A stretch of DNA of 64,000 nucleotides from Limnohabitans sp. Rim8 (GTDB taxonomy: Bacteria > Pseudomonadota > Gammaproteobacteria > Burkholderiales > Burkholderiaceae_C): the NCBI RefSeq assembly GCF_945901735.1, contig NZ_CAMDLM010000007.1, positions 62,001 to 126,000 of the forward strand, in the 5' to 3' direction. Shown piece after piece: positions 1-9,358 of the stretch (its first letter is position 1; each line of letters starts with the position of its first letter). Under the pieces are notes generated by a model. The model was not told where the DNA came from. It saw nothing but the letters and a program-made list of their open reading frames with translations, and did no database searches. The position numbers and the translations under genes were made by a program.

Positions 1-1
1 C

Positions 2-1339
2 ACCCTGATCGTTTGCAAAACAGCCATCGGCAAGGGCTCGCCCAACCGTGCGGGCACCTCCAAAGCCCACGGCGAGCCGCTGGGCGCTGAAGAAATCAAG
101 CTGACCCGCGAAGCCTTGGGCTGGACGGCCGAGCCTTTCAAGATTCCCAAAGCGGTCTATGCCGATTGGGACGCCAAAGTGGCGGGCAAGGCCCGCGAAG
201 CCGAGTGGAACACCCAGTTTGCCGCCTACAAAGCCGCCCACCCCGCGCTGGCCAAAGAATTCGTGCGCCGCATGAAGGGCGACTTGCCCAAGAACTTCAA
301 CCAAGTGGCGTTTGACGCCGTGGTGGCTGCCCACACCAAGGGCGAAACCATGGCCAGCCGCAAGGCCAGCCAGCTGGCACTCGAAGCCTTCACCGCTGCC
401 TTGCCCGAAATGCTGGGCGGCTCGGCCGACCTCACGGGCTCTAACCTCACCAACACCAAGAGCACGCCTGCTTTCCGCGTGGACCTGGCCGGTGACGTGG
501 TCAAGACAGCTGACGGCGCGGCTACCGAAGGGGCCTCCAAAATCGGCCGCCACATCAACTACGGCGTGCGCGAATTCGGCATGGCCGCCATCATGAACGG
601 CGTGGCCCTGCATGGTGGTTACATCCCCTACGGCGGCACCTTCCTCACCTTCTCTGACTACTCGCGCAACGCCATCCGCATGGCCGCGCTGATGAAGCAG
701 CGCGTGATCCACGTCTTCACCCACGACTCCATCGGCTTGGGCGAAGACGGCCCGACCCACCAGTCCATCGAACACGCCGCCAGCCTGCGCCTGATCCCCG
801 GTCTGGACGTGTGGCGTCCGGCCGATACGGCCGAAACCACCGTGGCCTGGGCCGTGGCCCTGCAAAACGCCCACCGCCCTTCGGCCCTGCTGCTCAGTCG
901 CCAAAACCTGGCCTACTCGCCCAAGAGCGATCTGGGCGACATCAGCCGCGGCGCCTATGTGCTGTCCGAGCCCGAACACGTGGGCATCAAAAAGACCCAC
1001 GGCGTGATCATCGCCACCGGCTCTGAAGTGCAACTGGCCATGGCAGCGCAAAAGCTGCTGGCACAGCGCAAGATCGGGGTGCGCGTGGTCTCCATGCCCA
1101 GCACCAACGTGTTTGACCGCCAGGACACCGACTACAAGCAAAGCGTGCTGCCTAAAGGCCTGCCCCGCGTGGCGGTCGAGATGGGTAGCACCGACGGCTG
1201 GTGGAAATACGGCTGCGCCGCGGTGGTCGGCATCGACACCTACGGCGAGTCGGCCCCAGCGCCTGTGCTGTTCAAACACTTTGGTTTCACCGCCGAAAAC
1301 GTGGCCGACACGGTCCACGCTGCGCTGCTCAAGGCCTGA
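2..1339 (+). CDS. tkt: Transketolase, C-terminal part (5' end outside window)
   Basis: The open frame runs in from the left edge, so the N-terminal part with much of the thiamine pyrophosphate (TPP) domain is missing. Transketolase transfers two-carbon ketol units between sugar phosphates in the pentose phosphate or Calvin pathway, using TPP and Mg. The visible part holds the pyrimidine-binding domain with the family signature GEDGPTHQ (around 745-770), the upstream segment SKIGRHINYGVREFGM and a C-terminal domain ending AALLKA. It is followed by gap on the same strand 141 bases later, so sugar phosphate and glycolytic genes are clustered. The identification is secure; only the true start is unknown. 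Confidence 0.96.
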   Translation, partial: TLIVCKTAIGKGSPNRAGTSKAHGEPLGAEEIKLTREALGWTAEPFKIPKAVYADWDAKVAGKAREAEWNTQFAAYKAAHPALAKEFVRRMKGDLPKNFNQVAFDAVVAAHTKGETMASRKASQLALEAFTAALPEMLGGSADLTGSNLTNTKSTPAFRVDLAGDVVKTADGAATEGASKIGRHINYGVREFGMAAIMNGVALHGGYIPYGGTFLTFSDYSRNAIRMAALMKQRVIHVFTHDSIGLGEDGPTHQSIEHAASLRLIPGLDVWRPADTAETTVAWAVALQNAHRPSALLLSRQNLAYSPKSDLGDISRGAYVLSEPEHVGIKKTHGVIIATGSEVQLAMAAQKLLAQRKIGVRVVSMPSTNVFDRQDTDYKQSVLPKGLPRVAVEMGSTDGWWKYGCAAVVGIDTYGESAPAPVLFKHFGFTAENVADTVHAALLKA

Positions 1340-1360
1340 TCAGGCCCGCCGGATGAACCC

Positions 1361-1393
1361 CTTCAGCGCCATGGGTTTGACCCATCGCTGAAG
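1361..1393 (+). terminator. Hairpin downstream of transketolase, no U-tract
   Basis: An 8-bp stem CTTCAGCG/CGCTGAAG (1361-1368 and 1386-1393) encloses a second 6-bp stem ATGGGT/ACCCAT. It lies 22 bases after the tkt stop. No T-run follows, so it is either a Rho-independent-like structure of low efficiency or an mRNA-stabilising hairpin. The 10-mer GATCAGGCCC occurs on both sides (1338 and 1406). Confidence 0.45.
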
Positions 1394-1480
1394 TCGCGTT
1401 CAGGGATCAGGCCCAAGCAAGGGACTTGGTTTCCAATCCGGTTACGTCACCGATTCGTAACTTTTTTTTGAGGCATTCAT

Positions 1481-2488
1481 ATGACCATCAAGCTGGGCAT
1501 CAACGGATTCGGCCGCATCGGCCGCTTGGCGCTGCGCGCCGCCCTCAAGCACGGTTTCAATGACATCCAAATTCTGGGCATCAACGACCCCAAGCCCGCC
1601 GACTACCTGGCCTACATGCTCAAGTTCGACAGCGTGCATGGCCGCTTTGATGGCACGGTGGACTTCACCGAAGACACATTGATCGTCAACGGCAAGAAGA
1701 TCAAGCTCTCGCACGAGCGCGACGCCCACAACCTGCAGTGGGGCGCCATGGGCGTAGACACCGTACTGGAATGCACGGGCCATTACCTGACCGAGCCCAC
1801 CAGCCAAATGCACCTTGCCGCCGGCGCCAAAAAGGTGGTGATCTCGGCCCCTTCCAAAGACAGCATCCCCATGTTCGTCTATGGCGTGAACCACAAAAAG
1901 TACGCAGGCGAAGCCATCGTGTCGAATGCCTCATGCACCACCAACTGCCTGGCCCCCGTGGTGAAAGTGCTGAACGACAAATGGGGCATCAAGCGCGGCC
2001 TGATGACCACCGTGCACGCTGCGACTGCCAGCCAGATGACGGTGGACAGCTCGTCTCGCAAAGACTGGCGCGGTGGCCGCGGCATCCTCGAAAACATCAT
2101 CCCCAGCAGCACCGGCGCGGCCAAGGCCGTGGGCGTGGTGATCCCCGAGATCAAGGGCAAGATCACCGGCATGGCGTTTCGCGTGCCCACGTCGGATGTG
2201 TCGGTGATCGACCTGACGGTGGAGCTGAACAGTGACGCCAGCTACGCCGAGATCTGCGCCGAAATGAAAGCGCAAAGCGAAGGCGCGCTCAAAGGCGTGC
2301 TGGGTTACACCGACGAAAAAGTCGTCTCCACCGACTTCCGTGGCGAACCTTGTGCCAGCGTGTTCGACGCGACCGCCGGCATTGCGCTGGACAAACGCTT
2401 CGTGAAGATCGTGGCCTGGTACGACAACGAATGGGGTTACGCCAAGCAGTGCCTGGAGATGGTGCGGGTGGTTTCCAAGAAGAAGTGA
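1481..2488 (+). CDS. gap: Glyceraldehyde-3-phosphate dehydrogenase (first copy)
   Basis: This 335-residue protein has the usual GAPDH length and begins with the NAD-binding motif INGFGRIGR. The catalytic cysteine sits in [12 protein letters not shown] near residue 153, and the C-terminal [11 protein letters not shown] segment is present. It oxidises glyceraldehyde-3-phosphate to 1,3-bisphosphoglycerate in glycolysis, or runs in reverse in gluconeogenesis. The Asp in GINDP after the second beta strand suggests NAD preference. An ATG with a GAGG ribosome site 7-10 bases upstream supports the start. A second, clearly homologous GAPDH lies at 39954-40958. Proximity to transketolase suggests a central carbon role. 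Confidence 0.97.
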   Translation: MTIKLGINGFGRIGRLALRAALKHGFNDIQILGINDPKPADYLAYMLKFDSVHGRFDGTVDFTEDTLIVNGKKIKLSHERDAHNLQWGAMGVDTVLECTGHYLTEPTSQMHLAAGAKKVVISAPSKDSIPMFVYGVNHKKYAGEAIVSNASCTTNCLAPVVKVLNDKWGIKRGLMTTVHAATASQMTVDSSSRKDWRGGRGILENIIPSSTGAAKAVGVVIPEIKGKITGMAFRVPTSDVSVIDLTVELNSDASYAEICAEMKAQSEGALKGVLGYTDEKVVSTDFRGEPCASVFDATAGIALDKRFVKIVAWYDNEWGYAKQCLEMVRVVSKKK

Positions 2489-2506
2489 TCTGCTTCTGGT
2501 CGGGCA

Positions 2507-2586
2507 GGCATCGCCAGGTATCCCCGCAGGGGCTCAGAGGCGCTTCGCTTTGCCACATCGCCCCTACGGGGATACCTGGCGATGCC
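2507..2586. repeat. 27-bp near-perfect inverted repeat after gap
   Basis: Arms 2507-2533 and 2560-2586 are reverse complements with one mismatch (the outer 20 bp are perfect, beginning GGCATCGCCAGG) and enclose a 26-base loop. The length exceeds that of an ordinary terminator. It sits between the gap stop and a separate classical terminator at 2601-2622. It may be a transcribed stabilising hairpin or a relic of a palindromic mobile repeat; no second copy was noticed in this window. Confidence 0.7.
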
Positions 2587-2600
2587 ATGAAGCTTCTATC

Positions 2601-2622
2601 AAAGCGCCTTCGGGCGTTTTTT
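2601..2622 (+). terminator. Rho-independent terminator of gap
   Basis: Stem CGCC/GGCG closed by a TTCG tetraloop, preceded by AAAG and followed by six Ts. This is a textbook intrinsic terminator on the plus strand, ending the tkt-gap transcription unit. Confidence 0.85.
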
Positions 2623-2684
2623 GCCGGTGTGCAGTGATGGCGGGGATGCGGGTGCCCCGGAGGAATTGCCGGCAGAGGCAAACT

Positions 2685-2954
2685 TCAGCGGTGCGTCGCA
2701 ACTTTAGTTGTCCGTTGTAAAGGCGCATGCGACGTCGTCGCCTGAAGGCGCTCGGCCAGCCAGACCTTGATCACAGACTGCCTCGTCACCCCCAGTCTGC
2801 TGGCTTCGCGATCCAGCGAGTCAACCATCCATGTTGGGAAATCCACATTCACCCGCTTCTGCGCCTGCAGCACGCGCCTGCCTTTGGACACGTCCAAAGA
2901 AGCCGTGATATCGGCGCCATCATCGAACTGTTGATCGAACTTTTTAGCCTTCAT
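2685..2954 (-). CDS. BrnA/CopG-like ribbon-helix-helix antitoxin
   Basis: An 89-residue protein starting MKAKKFDQQFDDG. The N-terminal acidic segment and the later RVNVDFPTWMVDSLDREA followed by GVTRQSVIKVWLAERL match ribbon-helix-helix antitoxins paired with BrnT toxins, which neutralise the toxin and repress their own operon by DNA binding. I chose the ATG at 2954 because it overlaps the end of a BrnT-like tail (stop at 2944-2946), the normal brnT-brnA arrangement; a longer frame starts at 3011. Its cognate toxin has been lost except for that tail, so it looks like an orphan antitoxin. Product class is fairly sure; activity is unknown. Confidence 0.75.
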   Translation of the reverse strand: MKAKKFDQQFDDGADITASLDVSKGRRVLQAQKRVNVDFPTWMVDSLDREASRLGVTRQSVIKVWLAERLQATTSHAPLQRTTKVATHR

Positions 2955-3012
2955 AAAGTGCCACCTCTTCTGTGCGTGCGCGACGCACGGATGTTGCACT
3001 ATTTCGTTCATG
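2944..3012 (-). pseudogene. brnT toxin remnant (last ~20 codons)
   Basis: In the frame ending at TAA 2944-2946 the peptide reads HERNSATSVRRARTEEVALYEG, split here as HERNSAT plus SVRRARTEEVALYEG, which resembles the C-terminus of BrnT ribonucleases (usually ending in an ISxRRA segment then a short acidic tail). Nothing upstream in this frame looks like BrnT; the neighbouring antitoxin-like gene occupies that place. I read it as the 3' stump of a second brnT. Confidence 0.5.
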
Positions 3013-3245
3013 AAGCCGCCAAGCGTTTGCGCGTGGTGGTTTTTGTACGAACAGACAGTACTTGAGTTTCGTGAGCAAAAGCCAGCATGCTGGCCAAAGC
3101 CTTGTTGACGGCTTGAGAAGTCGGAAACGCCTTGAGAATTTCGGGCTGCAACACCACGACATTGCTGCCCTGCGCGAAATGTTTGAGGTGCTTGCCGCGA
3201 ACACCCTTGCTCAATTGGTCGCGCTTCAATTCAGGAATATCCAGA

Positions 3246-3274
<29 letters not shown>
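3008..3274 (-). CDS. Small antitoxin-like protein next to brnT relics
   Basis: An 88-residue protein starting MKKTSTKMADLDIPEL, with the segment RGKHLKHFAQGSNVVVLQPE followed by FPTSQAVNKALASMLA. Proteins of this pattern are often encoded beside small toxins, and I infer an antitoxin role here because its start overlaps the end of the decayed brnT gene (3246-3521). GAAAGG about nine bases upstream of ATG 3274 supports the start. A longer frame from 3334 covers the brnT tail in another frame and is not favoured. No DNA-binding motif is obvious by eye. Its toxin is broken by stops, so the gene may be drifting. Confidence 0.6.
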
Positions 3275-3521
<247 letters not shown>

Positions 3522-3656
3522 GCGAGTTCCATGCATTGATGTTTGCAGCCGTCGACCTCGGCCAATTTTATGCTTGCTGTACAGGGCACTTTTTTCAATA
3601 CTTGCAACGTGCGGGCGAATCCAACTTGTCTCCATGTCGCAAAACGGCTAGCTCTT

Positions 3657-4025
3657 TTATGCAAAAAGTGACAGCGTTGCTTGCCGGTGAGCGTCACTTC
3701 GATCGAGTGATTTGAGCGCATTTTTGCCAGCGCGAATGTAGAAGTTATCGAACTCGCCTTGCTCTACCAAGACAAAACCGTGGCGCGTATAGAAGCGATT
3801 TGAATCGCTCTCTCTCAACGCCCCGACGCGTATGGGGAGAGCTTTGGCATTGGCTTGTTCGATGACAACAGCGAGCACAGCGGCACCGATGCCTCTGCTT
3901 TGAGTGCTTGGATGAATATAAAGGTGATCAAGAAGCAGGCACTCGACTTGCGGCTTGACGACGACGAACCCAACTCGTTTCACATAGGTACCAGTGCAAA
4001 GAACGAAAAAAACCCGCTTCGTACC
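3657..4025 (-). pseudogene. GNAT acetyltransferase, 5'-truncated fragment
   Basis: The frame ending at 3657 encodes the C-terminal half of a GNAT fold. It has the beta-4 segment [16 protein letters not shown], the acetyl-CoA loop SRGIGAAVL, and SNRFYTRHGFVLVEQGEFDN typical of the last strands. The N-terminal strands and helices are missing: recognisable sequence begins about 24 bases after the stop of the GMC gene (4049), and in-frame upstream codons lie inside that gene. GNAT proteins acetylate amines using acetyl-CoA; the substrate is unknown. Most likely a pseudogene fragment, unless a GTG or TTG start gives a short protein. Confidence 0.6.
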
Positions 4026-4048
4026 CAAACGCTGCCTGGCGAAAAGCC

Positions 4049-5638
4049 TCAATGCCCCGCGCGAATCCAGTCTGCCGCCTTCTCCGCGATCATGATCGTC
4101 GGGGCATTGGTGTTGCCGCTCACGATGCGCGGCATGACCGACGCGTCGACGACGCGCAGGCCGGGCACACCGTGCACGCGCAGTTTCGTATCCACCACCG
4201 CCATGCCGTCTTGGCCCATTCGGCAGGTGCCCACCGGGTGGTAGACCGTGTCGGCGTGTTGGCGAATCCAGTGCTCCAGTTGTTCGTCGCTGCGCGCATC
4301 GGCAGACGCTGCCCACTCTTTGCCATAAGCGGCCAAGGCGGGCTGGGCCAGGATGTTTTGGGCTTGGCGAACACCGTCGCGCAAGCGCTGCAGGTCACGC
4401 GGATCGCTCAAAAACTGCGGGTCAATGAGTGGCGCGCTTTGGGGGTTGCGGTCGGCCAGTTGTACACGGCCACGGCTGTCGGGTTGCAGCAAACACACGT
4501 GCAGTGAATAGCCGTGGCCCAGGGTCAATTGGCGGCCGTGGTCCACCAGTTTGGCCACCACAAAGTGCAGCTGAATGTCCGGGTGCGCCTCGTCAGGTCG
4601 GCTTTTGTAAAAGGCACCGCCTTCTGCGAAATTGGTGGTGAGCGGCCCTGTTCGATGCTGCCGCCAGGCCCACAGGGCTTGCAAGGTCTGCCATGTACCC
4701 CGCAGTGACACCCCGATCAAATCGGTTTGCCCCGGCGCATCGGCCACCAGCACCGCGTCGGGGTGGTCGTGCAGGTTTTCGCCCACGCCGGGCAAGTCGC
4801 GCTGCACTGCGATGCCCAGGCTTTGCAAATGCGCGGCGGGGCCAATGCCTGAGCGCATGAGGATGGCGGGCGATTGAAAAGCGCCTGCGCTCAAAATGAT
4901 TTCGCGTCGGGCGGTCAGGGTCTGCGCTTGGCGGCCCTGCAAGGTGTGCACCTGCCGCGCCACGCCATCGACCAAGCCAATGCGGTCCACGGTGACGCCG
5001 GTCATGACGTGCAAGTTGGGGCGGCCCAAGTGGGGCGTGAGGTAAGCCTTGGCCGCGCTGAAGCGCTCGCCCGCTTTCTGCGTGACTTGGTACAGGCCCA
5101 CACCTTCTTGCGTGGGGCCATTGAAGTCGGTGGTGAGCGGCAAACCCGCCTGCACACCCGCCTCGACAAAGCGTTTAGCGAACGCATTGGGGCTTTGCAG
5201 ATCGGCCACGTTCAAGGGGCCGTTTTGGCCATGCCATCCGTTGTGGATGCGCTCGTTGTGCTCGGCCTTCAGAAAGTAGGGCAAGACCTCGGCCCACGAC
5301 CAACCCGCGCAACCCTGCTCAGCCCAGTGGTCGTAATCGGCCTGTTGGCCACGGATGTAAGCCATCGCATTGGTGGAGCTGGAGCCCCCCAAGGTGCGGC
5401 CACGCGGCTGAAAACCGATGCGGCCGTTCAAGCCGGGTTGCGGCACGGTGTTCAGGCCTTGGGAGACGATTTCTGTGCGCGCCATGAGCGCGATGCCCGC
5501 GGGGCAATGGATCAGCGCGCTGGTGTCGGGTGGCCCAGCTTCGATCAGGGCCACCTGCACAGCAGGGTCTTCGCTCAGGCGACTGGCCAGCACACACCCG
5601 GCCGAACCACCCCCCACGATCACGTAGTCAAAGTCCAT
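4049..5638 (-). CDS. GMC-family FAD alcohol dehydrogenase (AlkJ/BetA-like)
   Basis: 529 residues, normal for glucose-methanol-choline oxidoreductases. The FAD-binding motif [16 protein letters not shown] is at the very N-terminus, [18 protein letters not shown] follows near residue 90, and the catalytic His region [10 protein letters not shown] and Asn in SGNTNAPT are at the C-terminus. The start ATG at 5638 has a GGGGGGA ribosome site; the frame extends upstream without homology. These enzymes oxidise primary alcohols (choline, alkanols) to aldehydes and pass electrons to quinone. It is divergent from alkB, so oxidation of the alkanols made by AlkB, as AlkJ does, is the best guess. Choline dehydrogenase cannot be excluded from sequence alone. 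Confidence 0.88.
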   Translation of the reverse strand: MDFDYVIVGGGSAGCVLASRLSEDPAVQVALIEAGPPDTSALIHCPAGIALMARTEIVSQGLNTVPQPGLNGRIGFQPRGRTLGGSSSTNAMAYIRGQQADYDHWAEQGCAGWSWAEVLPYFLKAEHNERIHNGWHGQNGPLNVADLQSPNAFAKRFVEAGVQAGLPLTTDFNGPTQEGVGLYQVTQKAGERFSAAKAYLTPHLGRPNLHVMTGVTVDRIGLVDGVARQVHTLQGRQAQTLTARREIILSAGAFQSPAILMRSGIGPAAHLQSLGIAVQRDLPGVGENLHDHPDAVLVADAPGQTDLIGVSLRGTWQTLQALWAWRQHRTGPLTTNFAEGGAFYKSRPDEAHPDIQLHFVVAKLVDHGRQLTLGHGYSLHVCLLQPDSRGRVQLADRNPQSAPLIDPQFLSDPRDLQRLRDGVRQAQNILAQPALAAYGKEWAASADARSDEQLEHWIRQHADTVYHPVGTCRMGQDGMAVVDTKLRVHGVPGLRVVDASVMPRIVSGNTNAPTIMIAEKAADWIRAGH

Positions 5639-5800
5639 GAAGTCCCCCCGTCCAAATGTTTTGTGTGGCCAATATAAGGGCTCCAGCGTGCCGCGGCCTG
5701 TCTTGTGTGCATCAGGGTTTTTCCCTGTAAACCGCTGACCATGGCGACATCTTGTTGGCCCCAACACCCCTCACAATGGCACCAGATTTGGAGGCAAGTT

Positions 5801-5857
5801 ATGCGGACCGTCGTTGAGTTTATTGGCACAAAACGCCTCAGCAGGCCTCAGCCGTGA
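5801..5857 (+). CDS. 18-codon upstream ORF coupled to alkB
   Basis: ATG at 5801 is preceded by a perfect GGAGG (5790-5794) with six bases spacing. The ORF encodes MRTVVEFIGTKRLSRPQP and its TGA stop (5855-5857) overlaps the GTG start of alkB as GTGA. alkB itself has no clear ribosome site, so translation of this short frame probably delivers ribosomes to alkB. It could be a leader peptide with a regulatory role. No homologue is recognised. Confidence 0.5.
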   Translation: MRTVVEFIGTKRLSRPQP

Positions 5858-7005
5858 ACAGTCCAAGCATCCCACTCGAACAGGCTTGGCAAGACAAGCG
5901 CTGGTGGTGGCTGCTCAGCCCCGCCATTCCCTTGGCGTTCACAGCTTCCTTGCTGGCCTTCGTCTGGACAGGCCAATGGGGGTGCATGCTGCTGGCCCCG
6001 CTGGTCATCCATGTGTTGTTGCCGGTGCTCGACCGCGTGTTGGGTGAGGACTTCAGCAACCCACCCGAGTCGGCGGTGGCGCAACTCGAACAGGATGTGT
6101 TTTACCGCGCCATGGTGTGGGCCTATGTGCCCCTGCAAATGATCGGCACGGTGTTGGGCGCTTGGATCGCGGCGACTCAGCCACTGCCTTGGTTGGTCTA
6201 CATGGCCCTTGTGTTGACGGTGGGGTCCATCAATGGCATTGGCATCGGCACCGCGCATGAGTTGGGCCACAAAAAGGAGGCGGTGGACCGGTGGCTGTCC
6301 AAGATCGCTTTGGCGCCCAGTGCGTATGGTCATTTTTTTGTTGAGCACAACCGGGGTCACCACAAACGGGTGGCCACTCCGGAAGACCCGGCGAGTGCGC
6401 GCATGGGCGAAAGCTTCTGGGCCTTTTTGCCGCGCTCGGTGTGGGGCAGCTGGCAATCGGCCTGGGCGCTGGAGCGAGACCGCTTGAAGCAACAAGGCCA
6501 CAGTGTTTGGCACCCCCAAAACCACAACCTGCAAGCATGGAGCTTGAGCTTGCTGTTTTCCGGCGCTCTGGTGGCGTGGCTGGGTTGGGCTGTGTTGCCC
6601 TTTTTGGTTTTACAAAGTGTCTACGCGGCCTCGATGCTGGAGGTGGTGAACTACGTGGAGCATTACGGATTGCTCCGGCAAAAAGACACAGCCGGGCGCT
6701 ACCTGCGTTGCGAGCCCGAGCACTCTTGGAACAGCAACCACTTGGTGGGCAACTTGTTGCTCTACCAGCTGCAAAGGCACTCTGACCACCACGCCCACCC
6801 CATCCGGCGCTACCAGGCGCTGCGGCATTTCGCCGCCGCGCCGCAACTGCCCGCAGGTTATGCCACCATGATCACGGTGGCCTATTGCCCGCCCCTGTGG
6901 TTTGCGTGGATGGACCAACGCGTGATGGCGCATTATGGCGGGGACCTGCGCTTGGTGAATGTGCAAGCATCGGCTCGGCACAGACTGATGCAGCGCTGGG
7001 CTTGA
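5854..7005 (+). CDS. alkB: Alkane 1-monooxygenase (AlkB)
   Basis: 383 residues with several hydrophobic helices and the histidine boxes of membrane di-iron hydroxylases: HELGH near residue 135, HNRGHHKR near 168 and QRHSDHHAHP near 310, plus NSNHLVGN. AlkB hydroxylates the terminal carbon of n-alkanes at the inner membrane using electrons from rubredoxin; no rubredoxin gene is in the window. The only in-frame start after the upstream stop (5815-5817) and before the conserved part is GTG 5854, which overlaps the stop of the 18-codon ORF. It is divergent from a GMC alcohol dehydrogenase likely to act on the product. Palindromic repeats follow. Confidence 0.93.
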   Translation: MNSPSIPLEQAWQDKRWWWLLSPAIPLAFTASLLAFVWTGQWGCMLLAPLVIHVLLPVLDRVLGEDFSNPPESAVAQLEQDVFYRAMVWAYVPLQMIGTVLGAWIAATQPLPWLVYMALVLTVGSINGIGIGTAHELGHKKEAVDRWLSKIALAPSAYGHFFVEHNRGHHKRVATPEDPASARMGESFWAFLPRSVWGSWQSAWALERDRLKQQGHSVWHPQNHNLQAWSLSLLFSGALVAWLGWAVLPFLVLQSVYAASMLEVVNYVEHYGLLRQKDTAGRYLRCEPEHSWNSNHLVGNLLLYQLQRHSDHHAHPIRRYQALRHFAAAPQLPAGYATMITVAYCPPLWFAWMDQRVMAHYGGDLRLVNVQASARHRLMQRWA

Positions 7006-7018
7006 TTGAAGGGGAAAC

Positions 7019-7162
7019 GTCGGACCATAAAGGCCCGACCTACGGGGGATCGGTTTTCGTAGGTCGGTGCCTTCAGGTCCGACACATGGCGCGTTGGCCG
7101 CAGCCTTCCGGAAATGTCGCTGCGCTAAACGATGGTTGTTGGACCATAAAGGCCCGACCTAC
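7019..7162. repeat. Dispersed palindromic repeat cluster, copy 1
   Basis: Three related 25-base units fill the gap between alkB and hutG: 7019-7043 (inverted), 7059-7083 (direct, starting GTAGGTCGGTGCC and ending CAGGTCCGAC) and 7138-7162 (inverted). Between the last two lies GAAATGTCGCTGCGC (7111-7125). The same units recur at 60260-60514. The inverted and direct copies can fold into a hairpin. They look like REP-type extragenic palindromes; no coding sequence lies here. Confidence 0.8.
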
Positions 7163-7217
7163 AAGATAGCATCGGCTCAACAAGGCCTGGGCAGCTGGCC
7201 TGGGCATGCCTTTGGCC

Positions 7218-8030
7218 TCAGGTCTCCACAAACGCCAACACCGCTTCCAACATCCGCCGCACATGCGGCTGCACCCCCGCAGCCACCTCGGGCAGATAGT
7301 CAAACGGCCAGCTTTCTTGCATGTAGCTGCATTGCGTCATCTCCAGCTGCACCGCGTGCACGCCTTGCGCCGGGTTGCCGTATTGGCGGGTAATGTGCCC
7401 GCCTTTGAAGCGGCCGTTGAGCACCGCTGTGTAGCCGGTGGCTTGCTTGCCAATGGACAGCAGCTGTTCGGCCAATGATGGGTCGCAACTGGCGCCGTTG
7501 GCGGTGCCCAGGTTCAGGTCGGGCAACTTGCCTTCAAAAAACCGTGGCAACACCGAGCGGATCGAGTGCGCGTCCCACAAGGCGGCCACGCCATGAACGG
7601 CTTTGAGGCGGGCCAACTCTTGTGCCAGTTGCGCGTGGTACGGCTGCCAGATGGCATCGCGCCGTGCAGCAATTTCAACCTCACAAGGCGCATCGCTCGG
7701 CTCGCGGTACAGCGGTTGGTCGTCAAACAAGTCCACCGGGCACAGACCGGTCACGCTTTGTCCGGGATAGAGGCTGGCACCATCGGGCGGGCGGTTCAGG
7801 TCAATCACAAAGCGTGAATGCGTGGCCACCAGCACCGAAGCGCCCAGCGCGTCGGCAAAGTCATACAGCCGCTCCAAGTGCCAGTCGGTGTCGGGCACGC
7901 GCCGGGCTTCGTCGGTCAGGCGTGCGGTCAATGCAGGCGGCACATGGGTGCCCACATGCGGCATCGAAATCAGCAAAGGGCGCGAGCCCTGGCGAAAACG
8001 AAAAGGCGGTTCGGTGGTGTGAAAAGTCAT
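7218..8030 (-). CDS. hutG: N-formylglutamate deformylase
   Basis: 270 residues of the N-formylglutamate amidohydrolase family: SMPHVGTHVP near the N-terminus, ATHSRFVIDLNRPP, LWDAHSIRS and the C-terminal GGHITRQYGNP and QLEMTQCSYM segments that carry metal and substrate contacts. It hydrolyses N-formyl-L-glutamate to glutamate and formate, the last step of the five-enzyme histidine route. The ATG at 8030 is 11 bases after the hutI stop, so it is the last gene of the operon. This route needs HutF (formiminoglutamate deiminase), which is not in the window. Confidence 0.93.
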   Translation of the reverse strand: MTFHTTEPPFRFRQGSRPLLISMPHVGTHVPPALTARLTDEARRVPDTDWHLERLYDFADALGASVLVATHSRFVIDLNRPPDGASLYPGQSVTGLCPVDLFDDQPLYREPSDAPCEVEIAARRDAIWQPYHAQLAQELARLKAVHGVAALWDAHSIRSVLPRFFEGKLPDLNLGTANGASCDPSLAEQLLSIGKQATGYTAVLNGRFKGGHITRQYGNPAQGVHAVQLEMTQCSYMQESWPFDYLPEVAAGVQPHVRRMLEAVLAFVET

Positions 8031-8041
8031 GGCTGAAAAGG

Positions 8042-9358
8042 TCACAAGGGTGGATGTTCGGGCAAGGGGCGCATTCGGTGCAAGGCCATGCCATCGACCG
8101 CCAAGCGCCCCTGGCGCACCACGCTGCAGGCCGGGCGCTGGCCCAGCCAATAGGCCAGCTCGGCGACATCGCCCAAAGGCCACAACACAAAATTGGCGGG
8201 GCAGCCGACCGCAATGCGCCCGTGCGTGGCTTGCAAGCCCAGCGCCTGCGCTGCCTGGCGCGTCACGCCCGCCAAGGCCTCAGGCACCGTCATGCGAAAC
8301 AAGGTACACGCCATGTTGACCATGAGCAGCAGGCTCAGTGCTGGTGAGGTGCCCGGGTTGTGGTCGGTGGACACGGCCATGGGCACGCCCGCTGCGCGCA
8401 GGGCGGCAATGGGCGGCATGTGGGTGTCGCGCAGGGTGAAGTAAGCGCCGGGCAAAAGCACCGCAACTGTGCCCGCTTGCCGCATGGCGGCGATGCCTTC
8501 GGCGCTCAGGTGTTCGATGTGGTCGCACGACAGCGCGCCGAAACGTGCCGCCAGCGCCGAGCCGCCCATGTCCGACAGCTGCTCGGCATGCAGCTTGACC
8601 GGCAAGCCCAGCGCTTGCGCCGCCTGAAACACCTGCTCGGTCTGCGCGAGCGTGAAGCCGATGGTTTCGCAAAACACGTCCACCGCATCCACCAGACTTT
8701 CGGCCGCCAGCGCAGGCATCATCTCTTCACACACGAGTCGGATGTAGTCGTCGTTGCGCCCGGCATATTCAGGCGGCAACGCGTGCGCACCCAAAAACGT
8801 GGTGCGCACCGTGACACCAAAGGCCTGGCCCAGACGCCGGGCCACGCGCAGTTGTTTGCGCTCGTGTTCCAAGCTCAGGCCATAACCCGATTTGATCTCG
8901 ATGGCGCAAACGCCTTCGGCCAGCAAGGCCTGCAAGCGAGGCACAGCGGCGTCGAACAATTCTTCTTCGCTGGCCTCGCGTGTGGCCTTGACGCTGGACA
9001 CGATGCCGCCCCCGGCACGCGCCACTTCTTCGTAGCTCGCACCGGCCAGGCGCATGGCAAATTCGTTGGCACGCTGCCCGCCGTACACCAGGTGCGTGTG
9101 GCAGTCCACAAGCCCCGGCGTGACCAGCGCGCCCCGACCGTCGTGCTGAGGCAGTTGGTGGTCAGCATCGGGCAGATCCGCATGCGCCCCCACCCAGGCG
9201 ATGGCACCTTGCGCCACCACGATGGCCGCATCGGGCACGGCTGATGTGCCCGCGCCCAAAGCCTCTGGGGCCAGGTGCAGGGGGTGCCAAACGCCGTCGG
9301 CGCTGGGCAAGTCAGACAAATTGAAACTGTTGGTCATGGTTGGCTTCACGGCATTCAC
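8042..9358 (-). CDS. hutI: Imidazolonepropionase
   Basis: Amidohydrolase-superfamily enzyme that opens imidazolone-propionate to N-formimino-glutamate. Motifs seen: [17 protein letters not shown] (metal HxH and substrate loop), [20 protein letters not shown] and [10 protein letters not shown] with the catalytic Asp and His. The frame starts at GTG 9358, overlapping the hutU stop as GTGA, which suggests translational coupling. An ATG at 9337 would give 431 residues and is equally possible; even so the protein is longer than the roughly 405 residues common in the family. Third catabolic gene of the operon. Confidence 0.93.
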   Translation of the reverse strand: MNAVKPTMTNSFNLSDLPSADGVWHPLHLAPEALGAGTSAVPDAAIVVAQGAIAWVGAHADLPDADHQLPQHDGRGALVTPGLVDCHTHLVYGGQRANEFAMRLAGASYEEVARAGGGIVSSVKATREASEEELFDAAVPRLQALLAEGVCAIEIKSGYGLSLEHERKQLRVARRLGQAFGVTVRTTFLGAHALPPEYAGRNDDYIRLVCEEMMPALAAESLVDAVDVFCETIGFTLAQTEQVFQAAQALGLPVKLHAEQLSDMGGSALAARFGALSCDHIEHLSAEGIAAMRQAGTVAVLLPGAYFTLRDTHMPPIAALRAAGVPMAVSTDHNPGTSPALSLLLMVNMACTLFRMTVPEALAGVTRQAAQALGLQATHGRIAVGCPANFVLWPLGDVAELAYWLGQRPACSVVRQGRLAVDGMALHRMRPLPEHPPL

